In this document: piece after piece, positions 1 through 8,865 of the stretch
How positions within the stretch are numbered: the stretch's first letter is position 1
Layout of the letters: the number at the start of each line of letters is the position of its first letter
Assembly (NCBI GenBank): GCA_964511075.1
Contig: CAZEDM010000007.1
Coordinates: 1 to 64,000 of the forward strand
Direction: 5' to 3'
Source: CAZEDM01 sp964511075
GTDB lineage: Bacteria > Zixibacteria > MSB-5A5 > RBG-16-43-9
Length of the DNA stretch: 64,000 bases
Position numbers and translations under genes: made by a program
Notes under the pieces: model-generated
The model's input: only the letters and a program-made list of their open reading frames with translations
Told to the model about the DNA's origin: nothing
Database searches by the model: none

Positions 1-485
1 ACATCCAAGGCACTCAAAATCAGACTATCGCCATTTACATCCGTAGCAGATATCCGGAAACTCAAACTCTGTCCCTCATCCACGTTCTGCGAGCCGATAG
101 AAGCCAACACCGGTGCAGTGTTTACATCGTTCACCGTTATGGCTACCACCTCACTGTCTGCTGCTCCTGCAGTGTCGGATACTATAAAGGTCACATTATA
201 TACCTGTGACTGGGTATAATCCGGGCTGAAACTAAACGAGCCTGCTCCATTACCGCTGTCTGTAAAGCTAGCATTGGTAGGCACATCCAAAGCACTCAAA
301 ATTAAACTGTCGCCATCCACATCCGTAGCAGACACCCTAAAAGTCAATACCTGTCCTTCATCTACGGCCCTGGCTCCTATGGAGTCCAATACCGGTGCAT
401 TATTCTGAGCCCAGGAGGGAAAATAGAAAAGAAAAATAAGTAACAGACAAATCGAAAAACTTCTAAAATACCTTTTTATATGCAT
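1..485 (-). CDS. Secreted Ig/cadherin-like repeat protein (partial, N-terminus only)
   Basis: The gene enters from the left edge and begins with ATG at 485. The first residues form a signal peptide (MHIKRYFRSF, then a Leu/Phe core ending in SWAQ). Two tandem Ig/cadherin-like modules follow, each with an APVL-SIG start, a DEGQ turn and an ATDV-GDSLIL strand. The modules repeat at the DNA level with a period of 282 bases (94 residues), seen by comparing positions 1-100 with 283-382. The same module occurs in the neighbouring secreted proteins. It lies 32 bases downstream of the 739-residue protein gene and is probably cotranscribed with it. The C-terminus, and so the sorting signal, lies outside the window. 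An adhesin or other surface protein is likely; no catalytic motif is visible. Confidence 0.8.
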   Translation of the reverse strand, partial: MHIKRYFRSFSICLLLIFLFYFPSWAQNNAPVLDSIGARAVDEGQVLTFRVSATDVDGDSLILSALDVPTNASFTDSGNGAGSFSFSPDYTQSQVYNVTFIVSDTAGAADSEVVAITVNDVNTAPVLASIGSQNVDEGQSLSFRISATDVNGDSLILSALD

Positions 486-517
486 ACCATTAACCCTTTA
501 AGTTTGATACCCAAAAT

Positions 518-2737
518 TTATTTCATTAACACCATTTTCTTCGTCTGGTTGAAAGCGCCCACTCTGAGCTGATAGAAATAGACACCAGAGGAAACCTTCT
601 CCCCCTGCCCATTTTTGCCATCCCAGGTCTGATAATAAATTCCGGGCGATTTTGGCTCGTCTACCAAAGTTTTGACCAGCTGTCCTAAGATATTATAGAT
701 CCTCAGGGTGGTATTCACCGCTCCCTGAGTTCCTCCACCACTGCCTATCTCAAACCTTATAGTTGTATTAGGATTAAATGGATTAGGATAGTTCTGGCTT
801 AAGCTGAAAACCCTGGGTAATACCACCTCTCCCTTATCCACTGGTATAACCACCGCCTCTGGATCAGCTAAGATCGCCTCCTCTATCTCTATCTTCAAAT
901 TCTCTTTATCTAAATCTGGGCTTGCGACAATAGGCAGAGAAAGTATGCTGCCTTTTCCAGTGGGTATGGGACTTCCACCCAGACAGAATGACAACAGAGT
1001 CAAAATACCATTTTTCTCATCATTCTCATATAAAAGAGTATCCAGGGTAGTTTGTTCTGGGCTTAAGAAAGATATCTGGGTGGGATCGTATTTTATCTTT
1101 AACTGCATTCCCGCAACAGAGGTTTTCAAATCCGCCCAAACATCTATCTGTCCAGAACTGCCCGGCTGTAAGGAGTCATATTCCAAATGTAAATATGCAA
1201 GAGGTGCACTTGGTCTCTCCAGAGGCGCAGTGATAGGCCTGCCTAAGATAGTATTTATCACGCCCACCAAATCGCCAACATTTACACCTGCATCTCGATT
1301 TATATCAGCTGCTTCCCAATTACGAGTATTCAGGGAGACATTCCCCAAAACATAGGCTATCAAGATCACGGCATCGCTGACGTTTACATTCTTATCCAAA
1401 TTTACATCGCCAAATTTATCTACTGCGAAAACACCGTCTACCATAGATAAAGCTCGTGCCGGATCGCCCGGATCTATGCTTATCGCCTCCCAAGCACTTA
1501 TGAGGTCCAAAGGGCTATCACCAAATGAGGCTAAGGTATCAACAGAAACTGCCAAATAAAGCACATCATCAGACCCGGGTAAAATCATCTCATTGCCCAG
1601 GCCGAAAATTAGGACCGTAAGCTTGCCTAAACTATCTCCCAGATTGGAGTAAACTGAAAAACCTTCGATTCTATCTGCAGGTACCAAGGAATCAATTATA
1701 ATTGCCTGTGGGTCATAGTTCATGGAAAATTCAATTCCATAGACGGTATCCTCCTGGTTGGAAAAATAGGCTGGAATTAACCTTCCCCTGGATCCTGGAA
1801 CACCTCCGGCCGTGCTTAGCATCTTTATTTTGTCAGTAGGCTCCGGTGGAGGGGCCTCCTCTTCGTAAAGGAAAATCGTTACGCTCATCTGAGCCTGGGC
1901 TGAATGCTCATCCGTGGCAACAAAGGTCACCGAAAGCGTATCCGGTGCCTGCTCCGCAGCAGGGATAAAGGTGAAGGTCCCACTTACACTGCCCGTGCCC
2001 TGAACCTGGGGAAAGGTGGCATTCGAAGGCAAGCTCTGAGCGGATAAAGTGATCACATCCCCGTCCTGGTCCGTGGCATTGACCTGAAAGGACAAAGTTT
2101 CTCCTACAACAACAGTCTGTGAAGATATTGTGGGAATTACCGGAGGGTTATTAGCAGGAGGTGAGGTGTCGCCGATACAGATAGTACCATTCACTATCAC
2201 CGGAAGATAATCCGCAGTTCCATATTTATCTGTTATATAATTATCGGGGGGTTCCACGCCATCATCCTCAAAGGTGATCGAATAGCATCCTTCTGGGGCT
2301 GTAGATTTAATATTGAAATAAAATTCCACGATGGCTCCACTGCCCTGAGCTATATATTCCTCAATCGGGTTGAAAAACGCGCTTCCCGTAAAATATATCT
2401 CCCCTGCATTGTCAAAGCTCCCTGCAAATACAGGCAGGTTCTGGGACCTGATGGGCTGATAGTAAGTTGATTCAGGCACGGGCGTGCGGGGGGACATCAC
2501 CGTGGAATCATATTCCAGATGCAAAACAAAAGCAGCCACATCAAAGGTGTTTCTCAGGTATACCGTCACCGGAACCCTGAAATCACCTGGGTCAGCATAG
2601 ATCACATCATTGGCATAGGTACCACCCCCTACCTTCAACGTATCAACGGTAGAGGGTATGTAATCTGCGAGAGAGTAAGAATAACCAAAAAATAATGTCA
2701 GTATTGCCGCACCCAAAAGACAAAATTTTCTAGTCAA
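518..2737 (-). CDS. Secreted cohesin/Ig/dockerin-domain protein with T9SS-type C-terminal tail
   Basis: A 739-residue exported protein. Residues 1-24 are a signal peptide. Residues 30-190 and 303-440 are cohesin-like beta-sandwiches (DVAAFVLHLEYD and VYGIEFSMNYDP strands). Residues 198-290 form an Ig/cadherin-like module. Residues 442-500 are a dockerin-like pair with Ca-loop patterns GDVNLDKNVNVSDAV and DINRDAGVNVGDL. Another cohesin-like domain spans about 513-635. Residues 642-739 are a FlgD-Ig-type sorting tail (NYPNPFNP, YNILGQLVKTL, SSGVYFYQL, KKMVLMK) of the kind used by type IX secretion. Carrying cohesin and dockerin modules on one chain suggests self-assembly or calcium-stabilised spacing. 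It sits 20 bases after the 546-residue gene, so they are probably one transcript. Function beyond surface structure or adhesion is unknown. Confidence 0.85.
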   Translation of the reverse strand: MTRKFCLLGAAILTLFFGYSYSLADYIPSTVDTLKVGGGTYANDVIYADPGDFRVPVTVYLRNTFDVAAFVLHLEYDSTVMSPRTPVPESTYYQPIRSQNLPVFAGSFDNAGEIYFTGSAFFNPIEEYIAQGSGAIVEFYFNIKSTAPEGCYSITFEDDGVEPPDNYITDKYGTADYLPVIVNGTICIGDTSPPANNPPVIPTISSQTVVVGETLSFQVNATDQDGDVITLSAQSLPSNATFPQVQGTGSVSGTFTFIPAAEQAPDTLSVTFVATDEHSAQAQMSVTIFLYEEEAPPPEPTDKIKMLSTAGGVPGSRGRLIPAYFSNQEDTVYGIEFSMNYDPQAIIIDSLVPADRIEGFSVYSNLGDSLGKLTVLIFGLGNEMILPGSDDVLYLAVSVDTLASFGDSPLDLISAWEAISIDPGDPARALSMVDGVFAVDKFGDVNLDKNVNVSDAVILIAYVLGNVSLNTRNWEAADINRDAGVNVGDLVGVINTILGRPITAPLERPSAPLAYLHLEYDSLQPGSSGQIDVWADLKTSVAGMQLKIKYDPTQISFLSPEQTTLDTLLYENDEKNGILTLLSFCLGGSPIPTGKGSILSLPIVASPDLDKENLKIEIEEAILADPEAVVIPVDKGEVVLPRVFSLSQNYPNPFNPNTTIRFEIGSGGGTQGAVNTTLRIYNILGQLVKTLVDEPKSPGIYYQTWDGKNGQGEKVSSGVYFYQLRVGAFNQTKKMVLMK

Positions 2738-2757
2738 ATTAATAACCTCCAGCTTTT

Positions 2758-4398
2758 TTATTTCACCATTATCATCTTTTTTGTCTGGCTAAAACTCGCC
2801 GTCTCTAATCTGTAAAAATAAATCCCGCTTGAGACTCTGTTGCCGGCTGAATCTTTACCTTCCCACACGACTTTATATCTGCCAGCTTTTAAGTTCTCGT
2901 TCACTAACTTATTAACCACCTGTCCCATTATATTATAAATTGCCAAGCTTACCTTGGTTTCCTCAGGCAAGGCAAATCTGATTTCGGTCGTTGGATTAAA
3001 CGGATTGGGGTAATTTTGAGAAAGCTCGTATACCTCAGGTAGAATCGAATTTCCACCCTCCTCGCTTACATCATCGGAGCATTGTATCAGAATATACCCC
3101 TCCCTGTACTCAATGTCATTCTGACCTATAAATTTTTGACCCAGAGAGCCACTAAAGGTATTAGAGGTCGAATCTATAAACTTATATCCAATAAATGAAG
3201 AGGGGCTGAGAGGGCAGGGGTTAATAACGATCTGAAAAATCAGATTGGCTATCACTCCCTCCCCCGGAGGCAAAGCTGGAGTAGTAACCGGGTCAGGAAT
3301 ATCTGCCAGTGCCAAAATCTGAACGTCACCGGCCTCTGGTTGATCGATCCTATACTGAAAATACTCCCAGTTGCTGATCCTGGTATTTAACTTGCTCACG
3401 CTCAACAGGGAAACAGCAGTTTGGTCAAAATGAAGCAATAAATTCATAGCCCCGATAGAATCTGGATTTGTAAGTTTGACAGGAAGGGTAATCACCTCTG
3501 AGAAAAGACCCGTATCGGCACCGATCTCCAAAACATAATCCTCGCCCAGCGAATCTTTATCCGCAACGTTAATCACCACATCCTCCGAGGAGGTGGTATC
3601 CAAATCCGAGGCTACAAATGTAACTGTATAAGGGCTATTCTCGGAAGACCAGGAGCCGGTATAGGGAGGAATCCAGCGAAAAGTAGCCTTCCCATTACCT
3701 GAATCTGCGAAGACAGCCCCCACAGGCTTATTTAAAATGCTAATCGCTACCAGATCTTCCTCTGGATCGCTCGCCTGTATATTTATTAGTAAAGTATCCC
3801 CCTCATTCACATATTGATCCTCAATCGGCTGTATCTGAGGGGGCAGATTTATCTGCTTAATGGTAATTCCCCCTTTAGCAAAGGCCGGGATCATATCCAC
3901 AGCCCAGGGATAAGTGAAATCTAAATAGACCGGTGGGTCTAAAGTAGAAAAGGTATCAAATTCCACAATCTGGGGCAAAGCACTGCTATCTACGGTAAAC
4001 CAGAGATTGGCTACTATCCCCTCCCCCGGGGAAAGATCTCCGGTAAACCAGACTGCCCAGGCAGTTACTCTCTTTTCGTCATTTTTTATATCAGTGCCCC
4101 TTGAGCTTGAATCGCTTTTCATAGTGGCGGAGGCAGCTCTGGTGCCTACAAAGCTTATGGAATCACAAGAAATATCAGTGCTGGAGAACTCCAGAGGTAT
4201 CACAAAAGCCCCCAGGTGCTCATCGTTAAAAGCATATAACGGAACACAAACCTTAAAGCCTGGATAGGCGGTAACGTTTCCCACCCTTAAGGTATCAACA
4301 ACTCCGACTGTGTCTGAGATTTGAGCAAAGGAAGGATTCGAGATGAAAAAAAAGCTGCTTATCAAAATAAAAAGAAAGGAAAAGAGTCTCTTTGGCAT
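2758..4398 (-). CDS. Secreted cohesin/Ig protein with T9SS-type C-terminal tail
   Basis: A 546-residue protein with a signal peptide (residues 1-25, ending SFAQ). A cohesin-like domain covers about 33-175 (HLGAFVIPLEFS). An Ig/cadherin-like module covers 184-278 (DEGDTLLINIQASDPEEDLV pattern). A second cohesin-like domain covers about 288-435 (IGAMNLLLHFDQTA). The tail at 457-546 (NYPNPFNPTTEIRF, YNIMGQVVNKL, SGIYFYRL, KKMIMVK) is of the type IX sorting kind. Unlike its neighbour it has no dockerin-like repeat. It appears to be first in a run of at least three closely spaced minus-strand genes. No enzymatic residues are apparent, so a structural or adhesive surface role is inferred. Confidence 0.85.
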   Translation of the reverse strand: MPKRLFSFLFILISSFFFISNPSFAQISDTVGVVDTLRVGNVTAYPGFKVCVPLYAFNDEHLGAFVIPLEFSSTDISCDSISFVGTRAASATMKSDSSSRGTDIKNDEKRVTAWAVWFTGDLSPGEGIVANLWFTVDSSALPQIVEFDTFSTLDPPVYLDFTYPWAVDMIPAFAKGGITIKQINLPPQIQPIEDQYVNEGDTLLINIQASDPEEDLVAISILNKPVGAVFADSGNGKATFRWIPPYTGSWSSENSPYTVTFVASDLDTTSSEDVVINVADKDSLGEDYVLEIGADTGLFSEVITLPVKLTNPDSIGAMNLLLHFDQTAVSLLSVSKLNTRISNWEYFQYRIDQPEAGDVQILALADIPDPVTTPALPPGEGVIANLIFQIVINPCPLSPSSFIGYKFIDSTSNTFSGSLGQKFIGQNDIEYREGYILIQCSDDVSEEGGNSILPEVYELSQNYPNPFNPTTEIRFALPEETKVSLAIYNIMGQVVNKLVNENLKAGRYKVVWEGKDSAGNRVSSGIYFYRLETASFSQTKKMIMVK

Positions 4399-4567
4399 TA
4401 CTTCTTCTACCTCGTGTAATTTTTTTTTACTGCTTACTCTTAACTATCTATCGTCAAACTCACTACTGCTCTTCAGCTACCTGAATCCTCAAAAATCCCT
4501 TTAGAGGAGAAGAATCTGTAAAAATCTTATCTTTTTTTCCTGCCTCTTTTTCCTTTCATCATTTATA

Positions 4568-4597
4568 CCGAAGGAGGAGATTCCTCTCCTCCTTCGG
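4568..4597 (-). terminator. Perfect 12-bp inverted repeat downstream of the 761-residue surface-protein gene
   Basis: CCGAAGGAGGAG pairs with CTCCTCCTTCGG around a 6-base loop, 20 bases past the stop at 4618. No clean U-run follows on the minus strand, so it may be a 3'-end stabiliser rather than a full intrinsic terminator. Both arms also carry Shine-Dalgarno/anti-Shine-Dalgarno-like sequence. Confidence 0.5.
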
Positions 4598-4617
4598 CAG
4601 TAAAACCGGGACGAAAG

Positions 4618-6903
4618 TTACTTCGTCATAACCATCTTCATGGTCTTGCTGAAATCACCTGCATTCAGCTTGTAGAAGTAGATACCAGAAGCAACCTTCT
4701 CGCCACTGGAGTTGGTTCCATCCCAAGTAACCGTATGGTTACCAGCAGGCATGGTCTCGTTGACCAGTGTCCTGACCAACTGCCCGGCCACGTTGTAGAT
4801 CTTCAAGGAGACCTTGCAATCTACTGGCAGAGCAAAGGCAACATTGGTAACCGGGTTGAATGGGTTTGGATAGTTGGGACGCAGAGCAAAGGCGGTCGGA
4901 ACTGCCTTGTTGACCACGGTGGTCTTTACCGACCTGCCGTAGTTGTCCGCAGCCTCAACTGAAGCCAACTTTGCCGCACCCTCAACGGTGAACAGCTCAC
5001 CAGTTACGCCAGCGCTGGAGCTCATATAAACCAGAACTCTCAGGTTACCATCTACCACACCCTGCTCGATCTTCATGTCGGAGCTAACTTCGCCCACGCC
5101 CTCGAAGGTGAACAGAGCTGCACCCAAGTTGGCATTGGTGGAGACCTTAGTCTCTGAGCCCTTGGTCATAGCATAGATGGTGGCCAAATCGGAACCTGGT
5201 GTAGGCTTGGGAATGGCACTAGCGTCATGCAACATTATCCTTATCATCAGAATGAAGTCTGACAAGGACAGCGGATGACCGTCAGCGTTGATGTCGGTAT
5301 TGGCAATCTGGACTGGTGGATCGATGGTGAATACGCCATCACCATAGATGAAGTAGCTGGAGAACAGAACCAGGTCTGCAGGCTCGTAAGCCAACAGGTT
5401 GAGGTTGATGTCTCCTCTCACCTTCTCACCAGTGGTTCTTATCTGTACTCCGCCGCAGGGACGACCAAAATCGTTTATGGTTCCCGGAGGAGAGAACAGA
5501 TAGAATCTGAGTAGGTTCAACACGGGGTTCTCAGGATGAGCCTGGGTGTCGCAGTCGTCATAGTTGAAGAAATCTGGGTTATCGCTGACATACAGGATGT
5601 AACCTGTAGGATCAGAGAAGCTATTCTCCGTGCACTCTCCGTCGTCGAACTCAAAGCAGATGTTCATGTCATACCCTCTCAGGTTCTCGTCGCAGGCGAC
5701 CTTGAACTTCAGGGTAGCGATCTCCAACGGTCCTGAGCCAGCCTCTATGTACTCACCCGCATGCTGGTCCTTTATGTCGTACAGACCAAGGATCTGCAGC
5801 TTGTATTTGCAGCAGCCGCAATCCGGGCAAGGAAGCTGTCTGTAGGTGAAGTATTCCCAACCCTCTGGTAAGCCTGGGCCTCTATCTATACCCTGGAAGT
5901 AAAGCAGAGTAGGATCGAACTCGATATAGAGGTCGAAAGCACCAAAGTCCTTGTTGGGGTCGACATAAACCGGCACCTCAACCAACTCGCAGGGATCAGC
6001 ATTAAGAATGGTGCCAATCCACACAAATCCGGCAGAGGCAATCACGTCTACGTCTGTGGTGCAGTAGGTGGTCTCGCACTCGTCATACACTCCAAAGGTC
6101 AGAGACTCGGTGAAGCTGACGCTGAGGCAGCCGGTTGTGTTCCAGCTGTAGACCCACGGATTGGTGCCAGAGAAGCCGCCACTTCCGCAGGTGGGACCAC
6201 TAACGAGGAAGATACCCTGGATCGCACTTCCGCCGGCATCAGTTGCGCTGATGTCGATATCCAGTGTCTGGTTGACGAATACCTCTTTGGTAGCCGGGCA
6301 GGTAACTACTGGAGCAGACTCGGCCATCCTGACCACATCGAAAGTGCCCACTGTCTGGGTTGCACCCCAGTTAATCGGCGCAGAGGAAGCATCGGGCCTG
6401 GTCATAGTCACCGGACCACCGGTTGAGTGAACCTGGGTGTCGAATATTAAGGTTCCAGGACCGCTCACGTTGTAGAACATCTTGCAATAGAGTCCAGAGG
6501 CTGGGCCAACAAGCGGACCAGCAAAGGAGACTGCCACAAACAGCATGGGGTCGCCTCCAGCATAACCACCTATTCCGTAGGGGTTAACGATCCTCTGGGT
6601 GAATGTGCTAACCAAACTGGGTGCATTGAACCCTACTGGATTGGCATCTCCCAAACCGCCAGTCAATATGGTGTCCAAGACTGGAACTGAAGTTCCAGTA
6701 GCTGCCAGTGGAACCACAAACGACTGGATGTCCTCAATCGTGTTGATGGTAATATCAACCTCAACCAGTCCACCACCAACGCAGGGATGAATCTCCAGAT
6801 TCACCGGATCCAGTCCAAAGTCGTTAGTCTGTGCAATTCCCAGATTGGAGAAGAAAAGCACCAGAGAGAATACTAATACGACTAATAACAAATTCTTTCT
6901 CAT
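4618..6903 (-). CDS. Major secreted cohesin/dockerin-like surface protein with T9SS-type tail
   Basis: A 761-residue exported protein. Residues 1-24 are a signal peptide. A cohesin-like domain covers about 28-190. An Ig-like module covers 195-290. A second cohesin-like domain covers 293-460 (FGAFDLYIEFDPTLLYF) and contains a Cys cluster, CPDCGCC. A degenerate dockerin-like pair covers about 488-560 (RGDINLNLLAYEPADL and NTDINADGHPLSLSDF). The sorting tail is at 672-761 (NYPNPFNP, YNVAGQLVRTL, SGIYFYKL, KMVMTK). Codon choice differs from its neighbours: G/C-ending codons dominate (gtc, acc, ctg, aac), as expected for a highly expressed gene. Its 224-base upstream gap carries extended SD sequences. 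It may be an abundant envelope or matrix protein; that is inference. Confidence 0.85.
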   Translation of the reverse strand: MRKNLLLVVLVFSLVLFFSNLGIAQTNDFGLDPVNLEIHPCVGGGLVEVDITINTIEDIQSFVVPLAATGTSVPVLDTILTGGLGDANPVGFNAPSLVSTFTQRIVNPYGIGGYAGGDPMLFVAVSFAGPLVGPASGLYCKMFYNVSGPGTLIFDTQVHSTGGPVTMTRPDASSAPINWGATQTVGTFDVVRMAESAPVVTCPATKEVFVNQTLDIDISATDAGGSAIQGIFLVSGPTCGSGGFSGTNPWVYSWNTTGCLSVSFTESLTFGVYDECETTYCTTDVDVIASAGFVWIGTILNADPCELVEVPVYVDPNKDFGAFDLYIEFDPTLLYFQGIDRGPGLPEGWEYFTYRQLPCPDCGCCKYKLQILGLYDIKDQHAGEYIEAGSGPLEIATLKFKVACDENLRGYDMNICFEFDDGECTENSFSDPTGYILYVSDNPDFFNYDDCDTQAHPENPVLNLLRFYLFSPPGTINDFGRPCGGVQIRTTGEKVRGDINLNLLAYEPADLVLFSSYFIYGDGVFTIDPPVQIANTDINADGHPLSLSDFILMIRIMLHDASAIPKPTPGSDLATIYAMTKGSETKVSTNANLGAALFTFEGVGEVSSDMKIEQGVVDGNLRVLVYMSSSAGVTGELFTVEGAAKLASVEAADNYGRSVKTTVVNKAVPTAFALRPNYPNPFNPVTNVAFALPVDCKVSLKIYNVAGQLVRTLVNETMPAGNHTVTWDGTNSSGEKVASGIYFYKLNAGDFSKTMKMVMTK

Positions 6904-6992
6904 TTTCTTTCTCCTCTAAGTTATTAACGTTTAACTACTCTTGATACCTCCCCCTCTCTTTCAAAGGTTAAAGCTAAGTTACCTCTTAGGAT

Positions 6993-7065
6993 GCTCACCT
7001 CCTTCGAAAGTGATTAGGGTGTTAATCGTGGTTGGTTTTTACCCCTTCTCTCCTCACCTCCTTTC
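6993..7065 (-). promoter_or_regulatory. Leader with two extended Shine-Dalgarno sequences lacking a start codon
   Basis: On the minus strand AAGGAGGTGAG occurs at 6995-7005 and again at about 7053-7063, each a near-full complement of the 16S rRNA 3' end. Neither has a usable ATG at normal spacing. The real start at 6903 has its own weaker site (AGAGGAGAAAGAAA). They could be ribosome standby or mRNA-stabilising sites; this role is inferred. Confidence 0.4.
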
Positions 7066-7127
7066 AGAAAAAGGGTTAATGTTTTTACCTTATGACCTGT
7101 GATTTCGCTTCAAGCTTTTCCTCCTCT

Positions 7128-8267
7128 CTACTCCTTACAATGAGGAGGAGCACCTCCTTTAAAAAGATAGCTTATCAGATAAACCACATCTGCCACGCTC
7201 ACCTGACCATCGCCATTCGCATCCCCCTCAATCTGGGGATTGGGTGGCTGACCTCCTTTGAAAAGATAACTTATGAGGTAGACCACATCTGCCACCGAGA
7301 CGTTACCATCGCTGTTGGCATCCCCGTATTTTACCCCGCCGAAGATGAAAGGCCTGCCTGGCAGAAACCTCTTGGCTTTAATCAGGGTGTCTCCCTGGGC
7401 CAGGGTACCATTCACATTTACAAAAACCAGAGTATCCGGCAAAAGGGAATCAGAAAGACAGAGCACATCCAAGTATAATTTGAATAGTAACCCGAAACCC
7501 GGTCCCAAGGGCTCGCCATTTGGAGCCAGCCCCAACACACTCACATTAAGACAGTAAGGGCTGGTGGTATCTCCTGCATCTCCATGAGCCTCCAATATAG
7601 AGAAATCGCCAGTCAATGTGCCGTTGCTGTCTATCTTCATAACACGGCTGATGGTTGTATCTACTCTTATTATGCTATCCGGATGACAGGGTCGGCCCAG
7701 TCCAGAACAAACGGTATCGATAAAGACCTCGAAATGATCGGTGGAAAAGTAAGCCCGGTCATTGGGGACCAGGGTGAAATCCAAAGTGAAACCCTCTATA
7801 TACTGATCCGGGTTGTCGATGTAAACCGAAATCTGCATTCGCATGTGACCCTGATAAGTTATGGTGTCCCCCACGAAAATCGTGGAATAATCCACATCTA
7901 TCACCGTAATCTGCACCACTTCACTATCCTCAGCACCGACTGTATCCCTGGCAATGAAAGTTACATAATATACGCCTGCCTGGGTATAATCAGGCACAAA
8001 CCTGAAAGAACCTGAGCCGTTTCCTGAGTCTATGAATGTGGAGTTTGACGGCATATTATCCGTCTCCAGAATGATCGAGTCCCCGTCCGCATCGGTAGCA
8101 TGAACTCCGAAGATCAAGGTATGAAACTCATAAGCTGTTTTCGCACCAATCGTATCTAAGACTGGCGGTTGATTTGCTTTTGTCAAAGAGCTTACAAAAA
8201 CAAGATTAATCAGAAAAAAAGTCACGGTTAAATAGATTTTTCCTTTGCTCATCCCTTCCCTCTTCAT
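7128..8267 (-). CDS. Secreted Ig/cohesin-like protein ending in a dockerin-like pair
   Basis: A 379-residue protein with a signal peptide (core YLTVTFFLINLVFV). An Ig/cadherin-like module covers about 32-128 (ATDADGDSIILE, DYTQAGVYYVTF). A beta-rich cohesin-like region covers 130-310. Two tandem dockerin-like repeats cover 313-379; each has a Ca-binding loop (GDANSDGNVSVAD, GDANGDGQVSVAD) followed by VVYLISYLFKGG. The two repeats recur at a 99-base period (7153 and 7252). There is no FlgD-type sorting tail, in contrast to the next three genes. Start: 8267 is used here, but ATG at 8252 is also possible; AAGGAGG lies 13 bases before the first ATG. A promoter at 8522-8551 gives a long leader. 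Confidence 0.85.
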   Translation of the reverse strand: MKREGMSKGKIYLTVTFFLINLVFVSSLTKANQPPVLDTIGAKTAYEFHTLIFGVHATDADGDSIILETDNMPSNSTFIDSGNGSGSFRFVPDYTQAGVYYVTFIARDTVGAEDSEVVQITVIDVDYSTIFVGDTITYQGHMRMQISVYIDNPDQYIEGFTLDFTLVPNDRAYFSTDHFEVFIDTVCSGLGRPCHPDSIIRVDTTISRVMKIDSNGTLTGDFSILEAHGDAGDTTSPYCLNVSVLGLAPNGEPLGPGFGLLFKLYLDVLCLSDSLLPDTLVFVNVNGTLAQGDTLIKAKRFLPGRPFIFGGVKYGDANSDGNVSVADVVYLISYLFKGGQPPNPQIEGDANGDGQVSVADVVYLISYLFKGGAPPHCKE

Positions 8268-8865
8268 TAAGGGTTATTATCCTCCTTCTCAACCCCCGTT
8301 ACCTCCAATCACAAGGGGCTTCTCTTTACCTCCTTCCCTTGATGATGATACTTCAAAGAGCAAAGTTAATCCTTCAAACTACTTTTCTAATTTCTTAATT
8401 TAAAACAATACTCAAGATATCCTTCTTCCCTCCCTCCACCCTCAGTTCCCCCTCATAAGGACTATCTTCCTGAAGGTCTTATGTGTGATATTACTGAGGA
8501 CTTACCTGTACTTTTTCACTTATAATATAAACTCCTTTGATTTTTTGTCAAGAAAAAACTTTCATATTTTTTAAAAAAAAATTCTCTTTCAACCATTTTA
8601 AAAAATTATTTGCCTACTCTGAGAATCATATTACTTTCTGTTTTTTAACAAGCAAAATTTATACCATTTATGTTAAACAACTCAGATTCTTATTCGACTT
8701 ACTATCAATGACTTAGGCATCTTAGTGAATTTGAGAGGTTGAGGGTAAATATGCGGTTCAATTCCATATTCTTTTATATAACAATAGCTTATCAGGAAAG
8801 CACCGAGTTAAGCATATGTGAAAGGATTTTCACAATCTCTGCAAGTGTCTACAGGAAAAGAGAAC
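8268..8865. other. Intergenic region: long leader with SD-like sites, then AT-rich sequence
   Basis: About 600 bases without a gene. The part next to 8267 is the putative 5' leader of the dockerin-pair gene. It carries three minus-strand SD-like sites (GGAGG cores near 8281-8287, 8301-8306 and 8329-8337). The rest is AT-rich and contains the promoter at 8522-8551. Positions 8560-8860 show no ORF, repeat or convincing hairpin to me. Confidence 0.6.
8522..8551 (-). promoter_or_regulatory. Sigma70-type promoter for the surface-protein genes at 8267 and below
   Basis: Minus strand TTGACA (8546-8551), an 18-base spacer, then TATTAT (8522-8527). The predicted start near 8515 gives a leader of about 250 bases before the ATG at 8267. 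Confidence 0.6.
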
